Source of the DNA: Sphaerisporangium sp040649355
GTDB lineage: Bacteria > Actinomycetota > Actinomycetes > Streptosporangiales > Streptosporangiaceae
Assembly: GCF_043197795.1 (NCBI RefSeq)
Contig: NZ_JBICTU010000011.1
Coordinates: 1-64,000 of the forward strand
DNA length: 64,000 nt
Direction: 5' to 3'
In this document: in pieces, positions 45,747 to 53,585 of the stretch
Position numbering within the stretch: the stretch's first letter is position 1
Layout: every line of letters begins with the position of its first letter
Position numbers and translations under genes: made by a program
The notes under the pieces: generated by a model
Database searches by the model: none
What the model saw: the letters and a program-made list of their open reading frames with translations, nothing else
Told to the model about the DNA's origin: nothing

Positions 45747-46568
45747 ATGCCTAACCCGATCCAGATCAACCCGGACGAATCCCCTCAGGCCCGCTTCGCC
45801 TATGAGCTACGCGAGCGGCGGCTTCAATCCGGCTGGACCCAGCTGAAACTGGCACGCATGCTCACCGTGTCGGTCAGCACGGTAGGCATGCTGGAGACGC
45901 TCCGTCGCCGGCCCGACCGAAGGTTCGCCGACGCCTGCGACAAAGCGTTCAAACTGGACGGCGTCTTCCGCGAGCTCTGGAAGGAGACAAGATGGGAGTC
46001 GGCTCCCGAGCATTTCCGTGATTTCCTGGCGCTGGAGACGCAAGCCTCCGCGCTGCAAATCTGGGATCCCCTCCTGGTTCCCGGACTGTTCCAGACCAAG
46101 GCATATGCCACGCGCATCTTCGAGGACGAGCCGGGGATCACGCCCGAGTTGGTAGAACAGCGCGTGGCCAACCGCATCCAGCGTCAGGCCGTCCTGACAC
46201 GCGAGAAGGCGCCCATTATCTGGAGCCTCATAGACGAAGGCGTCCTTCATCGGCCTATGGGCGAAGCGGACATGATGCGGGAGCAGCTAGGGCGACTCCT
46301 GGAGGTGGCCGGCCATCCACGAGTGACGATCCAAATCGTCCCCTACGCCGCGTGGTCCGCGGTCGGCCTCCAGGCGTCTTTCACTATTGCCGAGCTACGT
46401 GGGGCACCGTATAGCGTGTATGTCGAGAGCGCACCGCGCGGCCTCACCGTGGGAGACCGTGAGACCATAACGGCCCTGGTAGGGCGCTATGACGCTCTAC
46501 GGGCTGCGGCCTTCCCACAGAATCTATCGCTCGGCATCATCAAGGAAGTGATGGCGCAATGGACCTGA
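45747..46568 (+). CDS. XRE-family regulator with DUF5753 domain
   Basis: The 273-residue protein has an N-terminal XRE helix-turn-helix (about 13-70, GWTQLKLARMLTVSVSTVGM) and a C-terminal DUF5753 domain (about 95-265, LLVPGLFQTKAYATRIF; VTIQIVPYAAW). It is paired with a DUF397 gene that overlaps its stop. These pairs are very common in actinomycetes and resemble toxin-antitoxin or morphological-switch modules (Scr1/BldB-like). The repeated GTGAGA octamers upstream suggest autoregulation. Confidence 0.93.
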   Translation: MPNPIQINPDESPQARFAYELRERRLQSGWTQLKLARMLTVSVSTVGMLETLRRRPDRRFADACDKAFKLDGVFRELWKETRWESAPEHFRDFLALETQASALQIWDPLLVPGLFQTKAYATRIFEDEPGITPELVEQRVANRIQRQAVLTREKAPIIWSLIDEGVLHRPMGEADMMREQLGRLLEVAGHPRVTIQIVPYAAWSAVGLQASFTIAELRGAPYSVYVESAPRGLTVGDRETITALVGRYDALRAAAFPQNLSLGIIKEVMAQWT

Positions 46569-46756
46569 GTAAGGCGGAATGGCGTAAGTCCTCCTGGTCT
46601 AGCGGGGACGGCGGAACGTGCGTAGAGGTGGCCTCCAACCTGCCCGGCATCGTCGCGGTCCGTGACAGCAAGAACCCCAGCGACCCCTCCCTCGTCTTCA
46701 CCCCCACGCAATGGCGCGCGTTCCTCCAGGGCACGAGGACCGGAGAGCTCGCCTGA
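46559..46756 (+). CDS. DUF397 protein
   Basis: The 65-residue protein has the classic layout: AEWRKSSWSSGDGGTCVEVA, then VAVRDSKNP and a terminal FTPTQWRAFLQGTRTGELA. It is the partner of the XRE/DUF5753 protein, whose 3' end it overlaps by 10 bp. The last 60 bp and the following hairpin are duplicated at 47806. Confidence 0.93.
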   Translation: MDLSKAEWRKSSWSSGDGGTCVEVASNLPGIVAVRDSKNPSDPSLVFTPTQWRAFLQGTRTGELA

Positions 46757-46873
46757 CTCGATCACCTTCGACTGGCCGCCAGGTGGCGAACAGAGATGCC
46801 CGATCGCTTCGGCGGTCGGGCATCGTCATCTCCACGGAACACCTCCATTGGGAGTGGAGCCATGCGAGCGGCG
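46697..46873 (+). repeat. Direct repeat copy A (DUF397 3' end plus hairpin)
   Basis: About 177 bp from the end of the DUF397 gene through its terminator recurs with few differences at 47806-47984 (copy B). A shorter third part recurs at 49470-49545. Confidence 0.85.
46795..46824 (+). terminator. Hairpin after the DUF397 gene
   Basis: GATGCCCGATCG and CGGTCGGGCATC pair with one wobble around CTTCGG. The sequence is repeated in altered form at 47905 and in perfect form at 49501-49530. Confidence 0.7.
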
Positions 46874-46985
46874 CGCACCTCTCCTGGTCGATGCGTTGAG
46901 CTCGGACCAGGCCGACCACAGCATGGCCTAGTCGCGGCTTGTGTGTGACAGTCTGTAGCACGTCTGCTGACGAGTGGAGGGGAAC

Positions 46986-47783
46986 ATGTCGGCCCACCGG
47001 ATTGTGCTTTGGGACATCGACCACACACTCGTCGATACGCGGGGAGTAGGTCGTGATTTGTCTGCCCAGGCATTCGAGAAAGTCACCGGACTGCCGATGC
47101 GGCAGCAGGCGAAAATCGACGGTATCACCGAGGCGGTGATCTTCCGAGAGACAGCGAGATTGCACGGTCTGACGACCAACCGACACGACTTCGAGCGGTT
47201 CGCTGATGCGCTTGCTGAGGCGCACATCGAACGGGAGGATGAGCTGCGGCAACGCGGACAAGCGCTTCCAGGAGCGGGCGATGCTCTCAATGCCCTCGCC
47301 GCAGTGCCCGGTGTTGTCCAAACGGTTCTGACTGGCAATGTCCGTCGCGTCGCTGAGATCAGGCTCAAGACATTCGACCTGGACCGCCATATTCGTTGGG
47401 ATATCGGCGCGTTTGGCGAGGATAACGACCAGCGCGCCGGGCTGGTTCGGATTGCGTTGACACGCGCGACATCGGCGTTCGATGAACCGGTCTCTGCGAC
47501 AGATGCTGTGCTGATCGGCGACAGCCCAGCCGATGTCGAGGCCGCGCTGGAGATGGGTGTGCCGGCTATTGCGGTGGCGTCGGGCCGCAGCTCCGCAGAA
47601 GACCTCCGCAAAGCTGGTGCCCTTCGCGTCTTGCCCAGCCTTGAAGGGACAGATGCTTTCATGGCTCTGATATCTGAGTCAGCATGCGGTCGGCGGGAAC
47701 TGCATGACGAACCACATCTCCGACTCGGTCATGCCGAAGCCGGACCCCGCTACATCGGCCGGATCCGTCCCGAGCGGCTCTGA
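46986..47783 (+). CDS. HAD-superfamily phosphatase with chimeric C terminus
   Basis: The 265-residue hydrolase has the HAD motif I DIDHTLVDT (the usual DxD), motif II TGNVRR, and the acidic GDSPADVEAA loop near residue 180, as in Gph/PGMB1-type phosphatases. The HAD homology ends near FMALIS. The last roughly 35 residues are encoded by two fragments copied from the acyltransferase gene at 50.2 kb, one in antisense and one in sense. The final RYIGRIRPERL is identical to an internal acyltransferase segment and the stop arises by a TGG-to-TGA change. The substrate is unknown. Confidence 0.85.
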   Translation: MSAHRIVLWDIDHTLVDTRGVGRDLSAQAFEKVTGLPMRQQAKIDGITEAVIFRETARLHGLTTNRHDFERFADALAEAHIEREDELRQRGQALPGAGDALNALAAVPGVVQTVLTGNVRRVAEIRLKTFDLDRHIRWDIGAFGEDNDQRAGLVRIALTRATSAFDEPVSATDAVLIGDSPADVEAALEMGVPAIAVASGRSSAEDLRKAGALRVLPSLEGTDAFMALISESACGRRELHDEPHLRLGHAEAGPRYIGRIRPERL

Positions 47784-47802
47784 GCGTGGGCGGGCATCAT
47801 CG
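47680..47802 (+). repeat. Mosaic of two acyltransferase fragments
   Basis: 47680-47743 copies 50176-50240 in the same orientation with one base missing. 47746-47802 copies 50301-50357 in inverted orientation with two changes. The 60-bp interval between the source segments is absent. The mosaic ends against direct repeat copy B. Confidence 0.85.
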
Positions 47803-47805
47803 GGG

Positions 47806-47865
47806 TTCACCCCCAACCAATGGCGCGCGTTCCTCCAGGGCACGAGGACCGGAGAGCTCGCCTGA
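47806..47865 (+). pseudogene. DUF397 C-terminal remnant
   Basis: The last 19 codons and stop of a DUF397 gene (FTPNQWRAFLQGTRTGELA) differ by one residue from the intact gene at 46559. No upstream part is present. Confidence 0.85.
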
Positions 47866-47984
47866 CTCGATCACCATCGACTGGCCCGCCAGGTGGCGAG
47901 CGGTGCTGCCCGATCACTTCGGCGGTCGGGCGTCGTCATCCTCACGGGAACACTTCCATCGGGAGTGGGGCTATGGGAGCGGCG
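47806..47984 (+). repeat. Direct repeat copy B (DUF397 end plus decayed hairpin)
   Basis: It matches copy A (46697-46873) over about 180 bp, with the hairpin arms changed by several substitutions. From 47985 to 48180 no gene is seen; this AT-richer stretch probably holds the promoter of the peptide-methyltransferase pair. Confidence 0.85.
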
Positions 47985-48180
47985 GGTTGCCGCTAGTGTG
48001 CGGCTCCTGTGTGTACAAGGCTTCTATTCAATTCTGATGGTTGTCGGGAGTCTGTGCCCGAATTCGTATGGATGAATATGGAACAAATTTCGCATGCCCT
48101 TGTCGTATTCGGCTGGCCGAATTACGATCAGCCTGCGAGTTAACCCGAAGAGAAGAGCGCAGGCGGAAGGCGATCAACCA

Positions 48181-48297
48181 ATGGGCAAGCATGACGGCGA
48201 TAAGCCATCAGACAAGCCGGTGGAGAAGCCGAAACCGAACTCGGACGGATCCCGTCCCGACCAGCCCGGCCAGCACGAGAAGCCGACGAAGAAGTGA
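48181..48297 (+). CDS. Short Asp/Lys/Pro-rich peptide, candidate imiditide-type RiPP precursor
   Basis: This 38-residue, highly charged peptide begins MGKHDGDKPSDKPVEKP and continues with KPNSDGSRPDQPGQHEKP. It has no hydrophobic segment and no cysteine. Its stop overlaps the GTG start of a protein-isoaspartate-methyltransferase-like gene, an arrangement seen for RiPPs in which an Asp is methylated and cyclised to aspartimide. Asp22-Gly23 is the most likely site because Asp-Gly forms succinimide most readily. A GGAAGG site lies 10 bp upstream of the ATG. An in-frame ATG at 48094 would add 29 residues but has a poorer context. Confidence 0.65.
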   Translation: MGKHDGDKPSDKPVEKPKPNSDGSRPDQPGQHEKPTKK

Positions 48298-49406
48298 GCG
48301 TTGATCAACGCGTCACTGCCCTGATTGATCGACTGACAGACCTGGATGAGAGCTGGCGGGGCGTGTTTCACGCTGTGCCGCGTCACATGTTCGTCCCCGA
48401 CAGAGCATGGTGCGATGCTGTCGACGGCCCCGGCCATCTCATCGACCGGGGAGCCGATCCCGAGGCGTGGATGGACGCCGTGTATTCCGATGCGGCGATC
48501 ATCACGCAGCTCGACGACGGCGCGACCGAGATAGCGGAAGGGAAAGGCGACTACACCTCTTCGTCGTCCTCGCCGGTCGTCGTGGCGGCGGCCTTGGGAT
48601 TGCTCGATCCCTTCGACGGCGATGAAGTCCTGGAGATCGGCACGGGCACGGGCTGGACGGCGGGATTACTGGCGCATCGTCTAGGAGACGGGAATGTGAC
48701 CAGCATCGAAATCGATCGGGCTGTGATCACCACGGCGGCCGAGAACCTGAGAAGGGCGGGACACGCGCCTCGGCTGGTTCAAGGGGACGGCGCTGTGGGA
48801 TGGGCCGAGGGTGCGCCATACGACCGGATACACGTCACCTGTGGCGTGTGTGAGGTGCCGTACGCCTGGGTGGAACAGACCCGTCCCGGCGGGGTGATCG
48901 TGATCCCGTGGACGCCTCGGTGGGAGGGCGGCTACCTGACCGTGCTCACCGCGGCCGGAGACGGCACGGCCGTAGGGAGGTTCTACGACGGCGTCGGGTT
49001 CATGCTGCTGCGGTCACAGCGATGGGATCTCCCGCGGCTTGAGGGAAGCTACCGGAAGTCCTCGACCTACCTCGATCCGCGTCGGGTGGTGCGTACCTCG
49101 ACCGGGGCCGATATCGCCGTGGCCGGACTGCTGCCGGATGTGTACGGCGCACATGCGTACCAGGAGGGCGGCGAATTCCACCTGTCACTGTGGTCGGGGG
49201 AGTCCGACGCCCAAGTGCACTACGCGCCCGACTACAAGGCCGTGGCGGTCCTGCAGCGGGGACCGCGCGATCTGTGGGACGAGGTGGAGGCCGCCTATCT
49301 GCGGTGGGTCTCCTGGGGCACGCCATCCAAAGCCCGGTTCGGGATGACGGTCGCCCCCGAAGGCCAACACGTCTGGCTGGACTCTCCAGACAACACGATC
49401 GCGTAG
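48294..49406 (+). CDS. Protein-L-isoaspartate O-methyltransferase-like RiPP enzyme
   Basis: The 370-residue protein has a short N-terminal extension (VFHAVPRHMFVPDRAW), the SSSSSPVVVAAAL segment at the place of the isoaspartate-methyltransferase signature, motif I VLEIGTGTGWTAGLLA near residue 107 and HVTCGVCEVPYAWVEQ. A C-terminal domain of about 150 residues is absent from repair-type PIMTs but present in RiPP-modifying ones. The GTG start overlaps the stop of the 38-residue peptide gene, implying they work together. The pair would install an aspartimide through Asp methylation. A repair role is less likely given the coupling and size. Confidence 0.83.
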   Translation: MSVDQRVTALIDRLTDLDESWRGVFHAVPRHMFVPDRAWCDAVDGPGHLIDRGADPEAWMDAVYSDAAIITQLDDGATEIAEGKGDYTSSSSSPVVVAAALGLLDPFDGDEVLEIGTGTGWTAGLLAHRLGDGNVTSIEIDRAVITTAAENLRRAGHAPRLVQGDGAVGWAEGAPYDRIHVTCGVCEVPYAWVEQTRPGGVIVIPWTPRWEGGYLTVLTAAGDGTAVGRFYDGVGFMLLRSQRWDLPRLEGSYRKSSTYLDPRRVVRTSTGADIAVAGLLPDVYGAHAYQEGGEFHLSLWSGESDAQVHYAPDYKAVAVLQRGPRDLWDEVEAAYLRWVSWGTPSKARFGMTVAPEGQHVWLDSPDNTIA

Positions 49407-49500
49407 CGAACCGCGCGCGACGTCAGCCCATCCTCGCCCGCGAGAAGTCCCCCTGATCTGGAGCGCCTAGCTCGATCACCGTCGACTGCCCCCTCAGAGA

Positions 49501-49530
49501 GATGCCCGATCGCTTCAGCGATCGGGCATC
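49501..49530 (+). terminator. Hairpin after the methyltransferase gene
   Basis: GATGCCCGATCG (49501-49512) and CGATCGGGCATC (49519-49530) form a perfect 12-bp stem. It is a third copy of the DUF397-associated hairpin, preceded by a short matching stretch from 49470. Confidence 0.75.
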
Positions 49531-49611
49531 GTCGTTCTCTCTGGCACGCCGCCGCGCCGGCGCCGGTTGAAGCGCGCCGTCGTGGCCTGGGCCGCGCGTG
49601 ACGGGAGGTGG

Positions 49612-50871
49612 CTAGGGCGCGGGGGTCGGCGCCGTGGAGGTGACAGGAGAGGCCGGCTCGGCGGTGGCGGCTTGGGTGCCGGCGGGGGGGCCCTCGATGG
49701 GGGGTGGGGGGAGGGCGCCGGGGCGGGGGCGGCGCTTTGAGGAGGCGAAGCGCTTCATGATCGGGTCTTCGACCATGGTGAACAGCATCCACGCCAGGGC
49801 CAGCGTGATCGCGAACAGCACGCCGAGCATGAGGAACCCGACCGGGGTGCTCCAGCCCTTGGGCGAGCCGAACCACTGGCGGGCGTAGATCAGGATCAGG
49901 TAGTGCCACATGTAGAAGGCGTACGACCACTCGCCGAGCTTCACCATGGGGCGGCTGCCGATCCAGTTCGTCTCGCCCTTGGCGTCCGCGACGGCCCCGG
50001 CGGCGATGATCAGGCCGAGCGGGATGATCGAGGTGGCGACGACGTTGTAGCTCAGCGGGAAGAACGGCGACAGCGCGTACAGCGCGATGCCGAGCGCCAG
50101 CGAGCCGCCGAGGCCCATCGGGAGCTTCCTGCCGGTCATCACGATCCGGGCCAGGACCATGCCGAAGACGAACTCCAGCATGCGGGTCGGCGGGAACTGC
50201 ATGACGAACCACATCTCCGACTCGGTCATGCCGAAGCCGGGGATGGGCGGCTGGCTGGGCAGCAGCATGGACAGCAGCGGGACCGCGAAGATCGCCGCCA
50301 CGACGATGCCCGCCCACGCCCAGAGCCGCTCGGGACGGATCCGGCCGATGTAGCGGGCCAGCAGCGGGAAGCACAGGTAGAACAGCGCCTCACACGACAG
50401 CGACCAGGCCGGGGAGTTGAAGGCGATCCTGATGTCCATCGTGGGGAAGTACGACTGGAGCAGCAGGAAGTGCAGCAGCGCCACCTTGCCGTCGATGGCC
50501 GTCTTGGCCACCACGGCGACCAGGATCAGGGCGGCGATGAGGGTGATGGCGTAGTTCGGGTAGATCTTGAGGAAGCGGCGCCGCAGGAACGTCTTGGCCG
50601 TGTCGGTCGAGCGCTGCGCGTAGGTGAGGACGAAACCGCTGAGGATGAAGAAGTAGCAGACCGCCGCCCAGCCGCCCTGGATGACCAGCATCCCGTACGT
50701 GCTGGTGAACTCGGCGGAGGCGAACAGGTTGGCGCCCAGGGCGTGGGTCAGGAACACCATCGCCGCGGAGATGAACCGCATTCCGGTCAGTGACGGAAGC
50801 CGGGACGGCAGGACTACGGGACTGGGCCCGACAGGTTTCGACAACTCGACCAATTCGACGCACCTTCTCAT
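49612..50871 (-). CDS. Acyltransferase 3 family membrane protein
   Basis: The 419-residue protein has about ten transmembrane helices. The N terminus SLTGMRFISAAMVFLTHALGAN contains the catalytic His, and LRRRFLKIYPNYAITL is also typical of the family. The C terminus is a Pro/Ala/Thr-rich cytoplasmic tail. Such proteins acylate sugars or other hydroxyls of natural products or cell-envelope glycans. Two regulon motif copies lie in the shared promoter region upstream, so a tailoring role is plausible. The internal segment around 50176-50357 is the source of the mosaic in the HAD gene. Confidence 0.9.
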   Translation of the reverse strand: MRRCVELVELSKPVGPSPVVLPSRLPSLTGMRFISAAMVFLTHALGANLFASAEFTSTYGMLVIQGGWAAVCYFFILSGFVLTYAQRSTDTAKTFLRRRFLKIYPNYAITLIAALILVAVVAKTAIDGKVALLHFLLLQSYFPTMDIRIAFNSPAWSLSCEALFYLCFPLLARYIGRIRPERLWAWAGIVVAAIFAVPLLSMLLPSQPPIPGFGMTESEMWFVMQFPPTRMLEFVFGMVLARIVMTGRKLPMGLGGSLALGIALYALSPFFPLSYNVVATSIIPLGLIIAAGAVADAKGETNWIGSRPMVKLGEWSYAFYMWHYLILIYARQWFGSPKGWSTPVGFLMLGVLFAITLALAWMLFTMVEDPIMKRFASSKRRPRPGALPPPPIEGPPAGTQAATAEPASPVTSTAPTPAP

Positions 50872-50983
50872 GTTCTGGCCGGCTCAGGCCGATCGAGGGG
50901 CGGTCCCTGATGTCGTCGCGTGGTCAGGGAGCCGCCCGGCATCGATCGGCAGGTCTTGACCTTTGCATCCCGGTGGGCCCCGC

Positions 50984-50999
50984 GCATTTCCCAAAATGC
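50984..50999 (-). promoter_or_regulatory. Regulon motif site 7, palindromic (faces acyltransferase gene)
   Basis: GCATTTCCCAAAATGC has symmetric halves GCATTT and AAATGC, extended to GCGC at both ends. It is the most symmetrical member of the motif set and lies 112 bp from the acyltransferase start. Confidence 0.45.
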
Positions 51000-51035
51000 G
51001 CTCTTTCCCAGGCCGTGCACGGGAAACGGCACAGC

Positions 51036-51051
51036 GCACTCCGGGAGATGC
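51036..51051 (+). promoter_or_regulatory. Regulon motif site 8 (faces flavin monooxygenase gene)
   Basis: GCACTCCGGGAGATGC, preceded by GCACAGC, fits the motif and lies 101 bp before the monooxygenase start. Confidence 0.5.
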
Positions 51052-51152
51052 CCCGCCCGGCCGGCGCGGGTGAGGCTTGGTCGTATGGCCGGATGCGAAA
51101 GAAGGCCGTGCGACCGGATGACCGCCCATTCGAGATAAGGACCTGCGCAGCG

Positions 51153-52400
51153 ATGGCAGTAGCCACGAATGTCTCCGAGTACGGAGTCGTCTTCCCGCCC
51201 GAGCCCGGACTCACGCCTGCGGAGATCATCGCGCGGGCCGAGGCCATCGCACCGACGCTGGTCGCCCGCCAGGCGGAGACCGAGGAACGGACGTTCTACG
51301 CGCCGGACACCCACGAGCAGTTCCTCAAGGCCGGTTTCTACCGGATCCTCACCCCGCGGCGTTACGGCGGCTACGAGTTCGGCGTCGACACCTTCATGCG
51401 GGTGACGATGGCCCTCACCCGGGGGTGCCCCTCCACCGGCTGGATGTACTGCCTCGGACACGCCCACGCCCTGATGGCCGCCTCGTTGTTCGGCGAGGGG
51501 GCCCAAGCCGAGCTCTTCGAGGGCGGCGACTTCATCTGCCCCGCCACGGTGATGCCGAGCGGCACCGTCGAGCGCACGCCCGACGGCGACTGGCTGCTCA
51601 ACGGCACCTGGAACTACTGCTCGGGCTCGCCGTACGCCACCCACTTCATCGGCCACACGCTGGTGTCCCCCGCCGAGGGGGAGCCGCCGGCGCCGATGCT
51701 GTTCGTGGCCCCGCGCAGCCAGTGGCGGCGCCTGAGCGACTGGGGCGGGCAGCTCGGACTCAAGGGCAGCGGCTCGCACAGCATCGTCATGGAGAACGGG
51801 CTGGTCCCGGCCCGCTACACCCTTCCCACGCACGTCAGCCAGGTCACCGTCACCGACGGCACCCCCGGGCGCGACCTGCACGGCAACCCCCTGTACGGCG
51901 GCGGCCAGCTCAGCTTCATGGTCATCGAGGACGCCATCCTCGCGGTCGGCATGGCGCTCGGCGCGCTCGACGCGTACGAGGAGCTGATGCGCACGCGGAC
52001 CACCGCGTTCCCCCCGACCATGACCCGTGCCGAGGCCCCCGACTACCAGTTCTGGTACGGCGAGGCCGCCGGGATGATCGCCACCGGCCAGGCGGCCGTC
52101 TTCAACGCCGTCCAGCAGTGGGACGAGGCCACGGCCAAGGGCGCGGCGTCGGTCACCAAGGAGCAGGAGCTGCGGATCGCCGCCATCTGCCACGAGGTGG
52201 TGAAGCTCTGCTGGCACGCGGTCGAGAACTTCCTGTTCCCCACCGCCGGCTCCAGCGCCGTCCGCCAGGGGGAGCGCATCGAGCGCGTCTGGCGTGACAT
52301 GTCCATGTTCCACAGCCACGCCGGGTTCGCGGTCTTCCTGTCCACCATCGCCAAGCGTGAACTCGCCAAGGCGCACTTCGGCATCGCCGACGAGCACTGA
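51153..52400 (+). CDS. Flavin-dependent monooxygenase, acyl-CoA-dehydrogenase fold (group D)
   Basis: The 415-residue protein resembles HsaA/HpaH-type two-component hydroxylases rather than true dehydrogenases: an N-terminal FLKAGFYRILTPRRYGGYEF, the TLTRGCPSTGWMYCLGH-like block, LNGTWNYCSGSPYATHF and a C-terminal VENFLFPTAGSSAV flavin region. It needs reduced flavin from a separate reductase, probably the E6-like protein at 22.5 kb. In the C-1027 pathway a two-component hydroxylase acts on the carrier-bound beta-tyrosine unit. By analogy this enzyme may hydroxylate an aromatic unit. Confidence 0.9.
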   Translation: MAVATNVSEYGVVFPPEPGLTPAEIIARAEAIAPTLVARQAETEERTFYAPDTHEQFLKAGFYRILTPRRYGGYEFGVDTFMRVTMALTRGCPSTGWMYCLGHAHALMAASLFGEGAQAELFEGGDFICPATVMPSGTVERTPDGDWLLNGTWNYCSGSPYATHFIGHTLVSPAEGEPPAPMLFVAPRSQWRRLSDWGGQLGLKGSGSHSIVMENGLVPARYTLPTHVSQVTVTDGTPGRDLHGNPLYGGGQLSFMVIEDAILAVGMALGALDAYEELMRTRTTAFPPTMTRAEAPDYQFWYGEAAGMIATGQAAVFNAVQQWDEATAKGAASVTKEQELRIAAICHEVVKLCWHAVENFLFPTAGSSAVRQGERIERVWRDMSMFHSHAGFAVFLSTIAKRELAKAHFGIADEH

Positions 52401-52465
52401 AGGCCCCCATCCCCTGCCGACCGTGCCCACCGACGAAGCTGGGCACGGCCGGCAGAGCATTCGGG

Positions 52466-53299
52466 TCAGGCGGGTCTGCGCGCGACGGCTACGAGGTAGC
52501 CCATCTGCGGGAGCAGGCCGACCGGGTTGCGGAAGACCTCCAGCACGCCGGCGACCTCCGGGCCGTACCGCTCGATCATCTCGTCGTGACGCTCGTTCAC
52601 CGCGTCGTACACCCGCCAGGCCGTCTTCTTGGTGTTCTCGCTGATGTCGGTCAGCTCGTCCACCTCCAGGCCGGACTCGGCGACCAGGGCGCGGTAGGTC
52701 TCCTCGTCCAGCAGCGGGCTGGCATGCATCTCCCGCATGTGATCTTCCACGGTCCGCACGTCGTCCTCGCTCATGGGACCGTGCTGGAGGAGGTCGGTGA
52801 CGATGACACGGCCACCCGGGCGCAGCACGCGGCGGATCTCGCGCAGGGTCGGGAGGCGCTCCATGTGCATCAGGGCCTCGAAGACCCACACGACGTCGAA
52901 GGACTCGTCGGCGTAGGGCAGCGCCAGCACGTCGGCGTTCTCGAAGCTCACCCGGTGGTCCAGGTCCTTGGCCCGCGCACGGCGGTTCGCCTCGTCGATC
53001 TGCGCCTGGTTGTTGGAGATGCCGACGATCTCCGCCGGCGACGACTCCGCCAGCCGGAAGACCGAGGTGCCGATTCCGCAGCCCACGTCAAGCAGCCGCC
53101 CGCCCCGCCCGAGATCCGACTTCTCGATGAGCAGGTCGGTCAGGCGGTCGGTGGCGATCTGGTTGGAGCTCTCGTCGTCGTCCGAGAGCCAGTATCCGTG
53201 GTGGAAGTTCTCGCTCCACAACTCGATGAGGATCAGGTTGGAGACGTCGTAGAACTCCGAGGTGCGCTCAGGCTCGTGTAAAGCAGGCTCTGTGGTCAT
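52466..53299 (-). CDS. Class I SAM-dependent methyltransferase
   Basis: The 277-residue protein has motif I LLDVGCGIGTSVFRLAE, the acidic post-I region in EIVGISNNQAQIDEAN, FDVVWVFEALMHM and LRPGGRVIVTDL. It is like small-molecule O- or C-methyltransferases of the EryG/RebM kind. The ATG follows GCGGAGC. It lies 286 bp downstream of another methyltransferase on the same strand, and that gap shows no gene. Acceptor unknown. Confidence 0.93.
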   Translation of the reverse strand: MTTEPALHEPERTSEFYDVSNLILIELWSENFHHGYWLSDDDESSNQIATDRLTDLLIEKSDLGRGGRLLDVGCGIGTSVFRLAESSPAEIVGISNNQAQIDEANRRARAKDLDHRVSFENADVLALPYADESFDVVWVFEALMHMERLPTLREIRRVLRPGGRVIVTDLLQHGPMSEDDVRTVEDHMREMHASPLLDEETYRALVAESGLEVDELTDISENTKKTAWRVYDAVNERHDEMIERYGPEVAGVLEVFRNPVGLLPQMGYLVAVARRPA

Positions 53300-53585
53300 G
53301 TCAGCTCCGCTGGTTCGGCTCGATGGGGGTCGGACCGCGGGCGTCGACGACCGGCGGATCCATGGCTCCCCGGCTGTGAACGGTGCGGACCCGCCGGTCC
53401 CTGTGCGAATGCGCCTCGGGAGGTGCCGGCAGTCGAAGGCCGGCGTCGTCGCTTGTGGCGGAAGCTCGGGAGGCGTGGAACGTGACGCGCATCACCATCA
53501 TGCATCCACCGTGGGCCACCGTCACCCCCGCGTGCCGGGCGTAGGGGTACGGGAGTTCCCGCGCGCGAGCGCTAGGGGGACGGGT

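Noticed and set aside
46795..49530. The three hairpin copies as a CRISPR-like array
   Set aside because: Spacing is about 1-1.6 kb and the copies follow genes; they are duplicated terminators.
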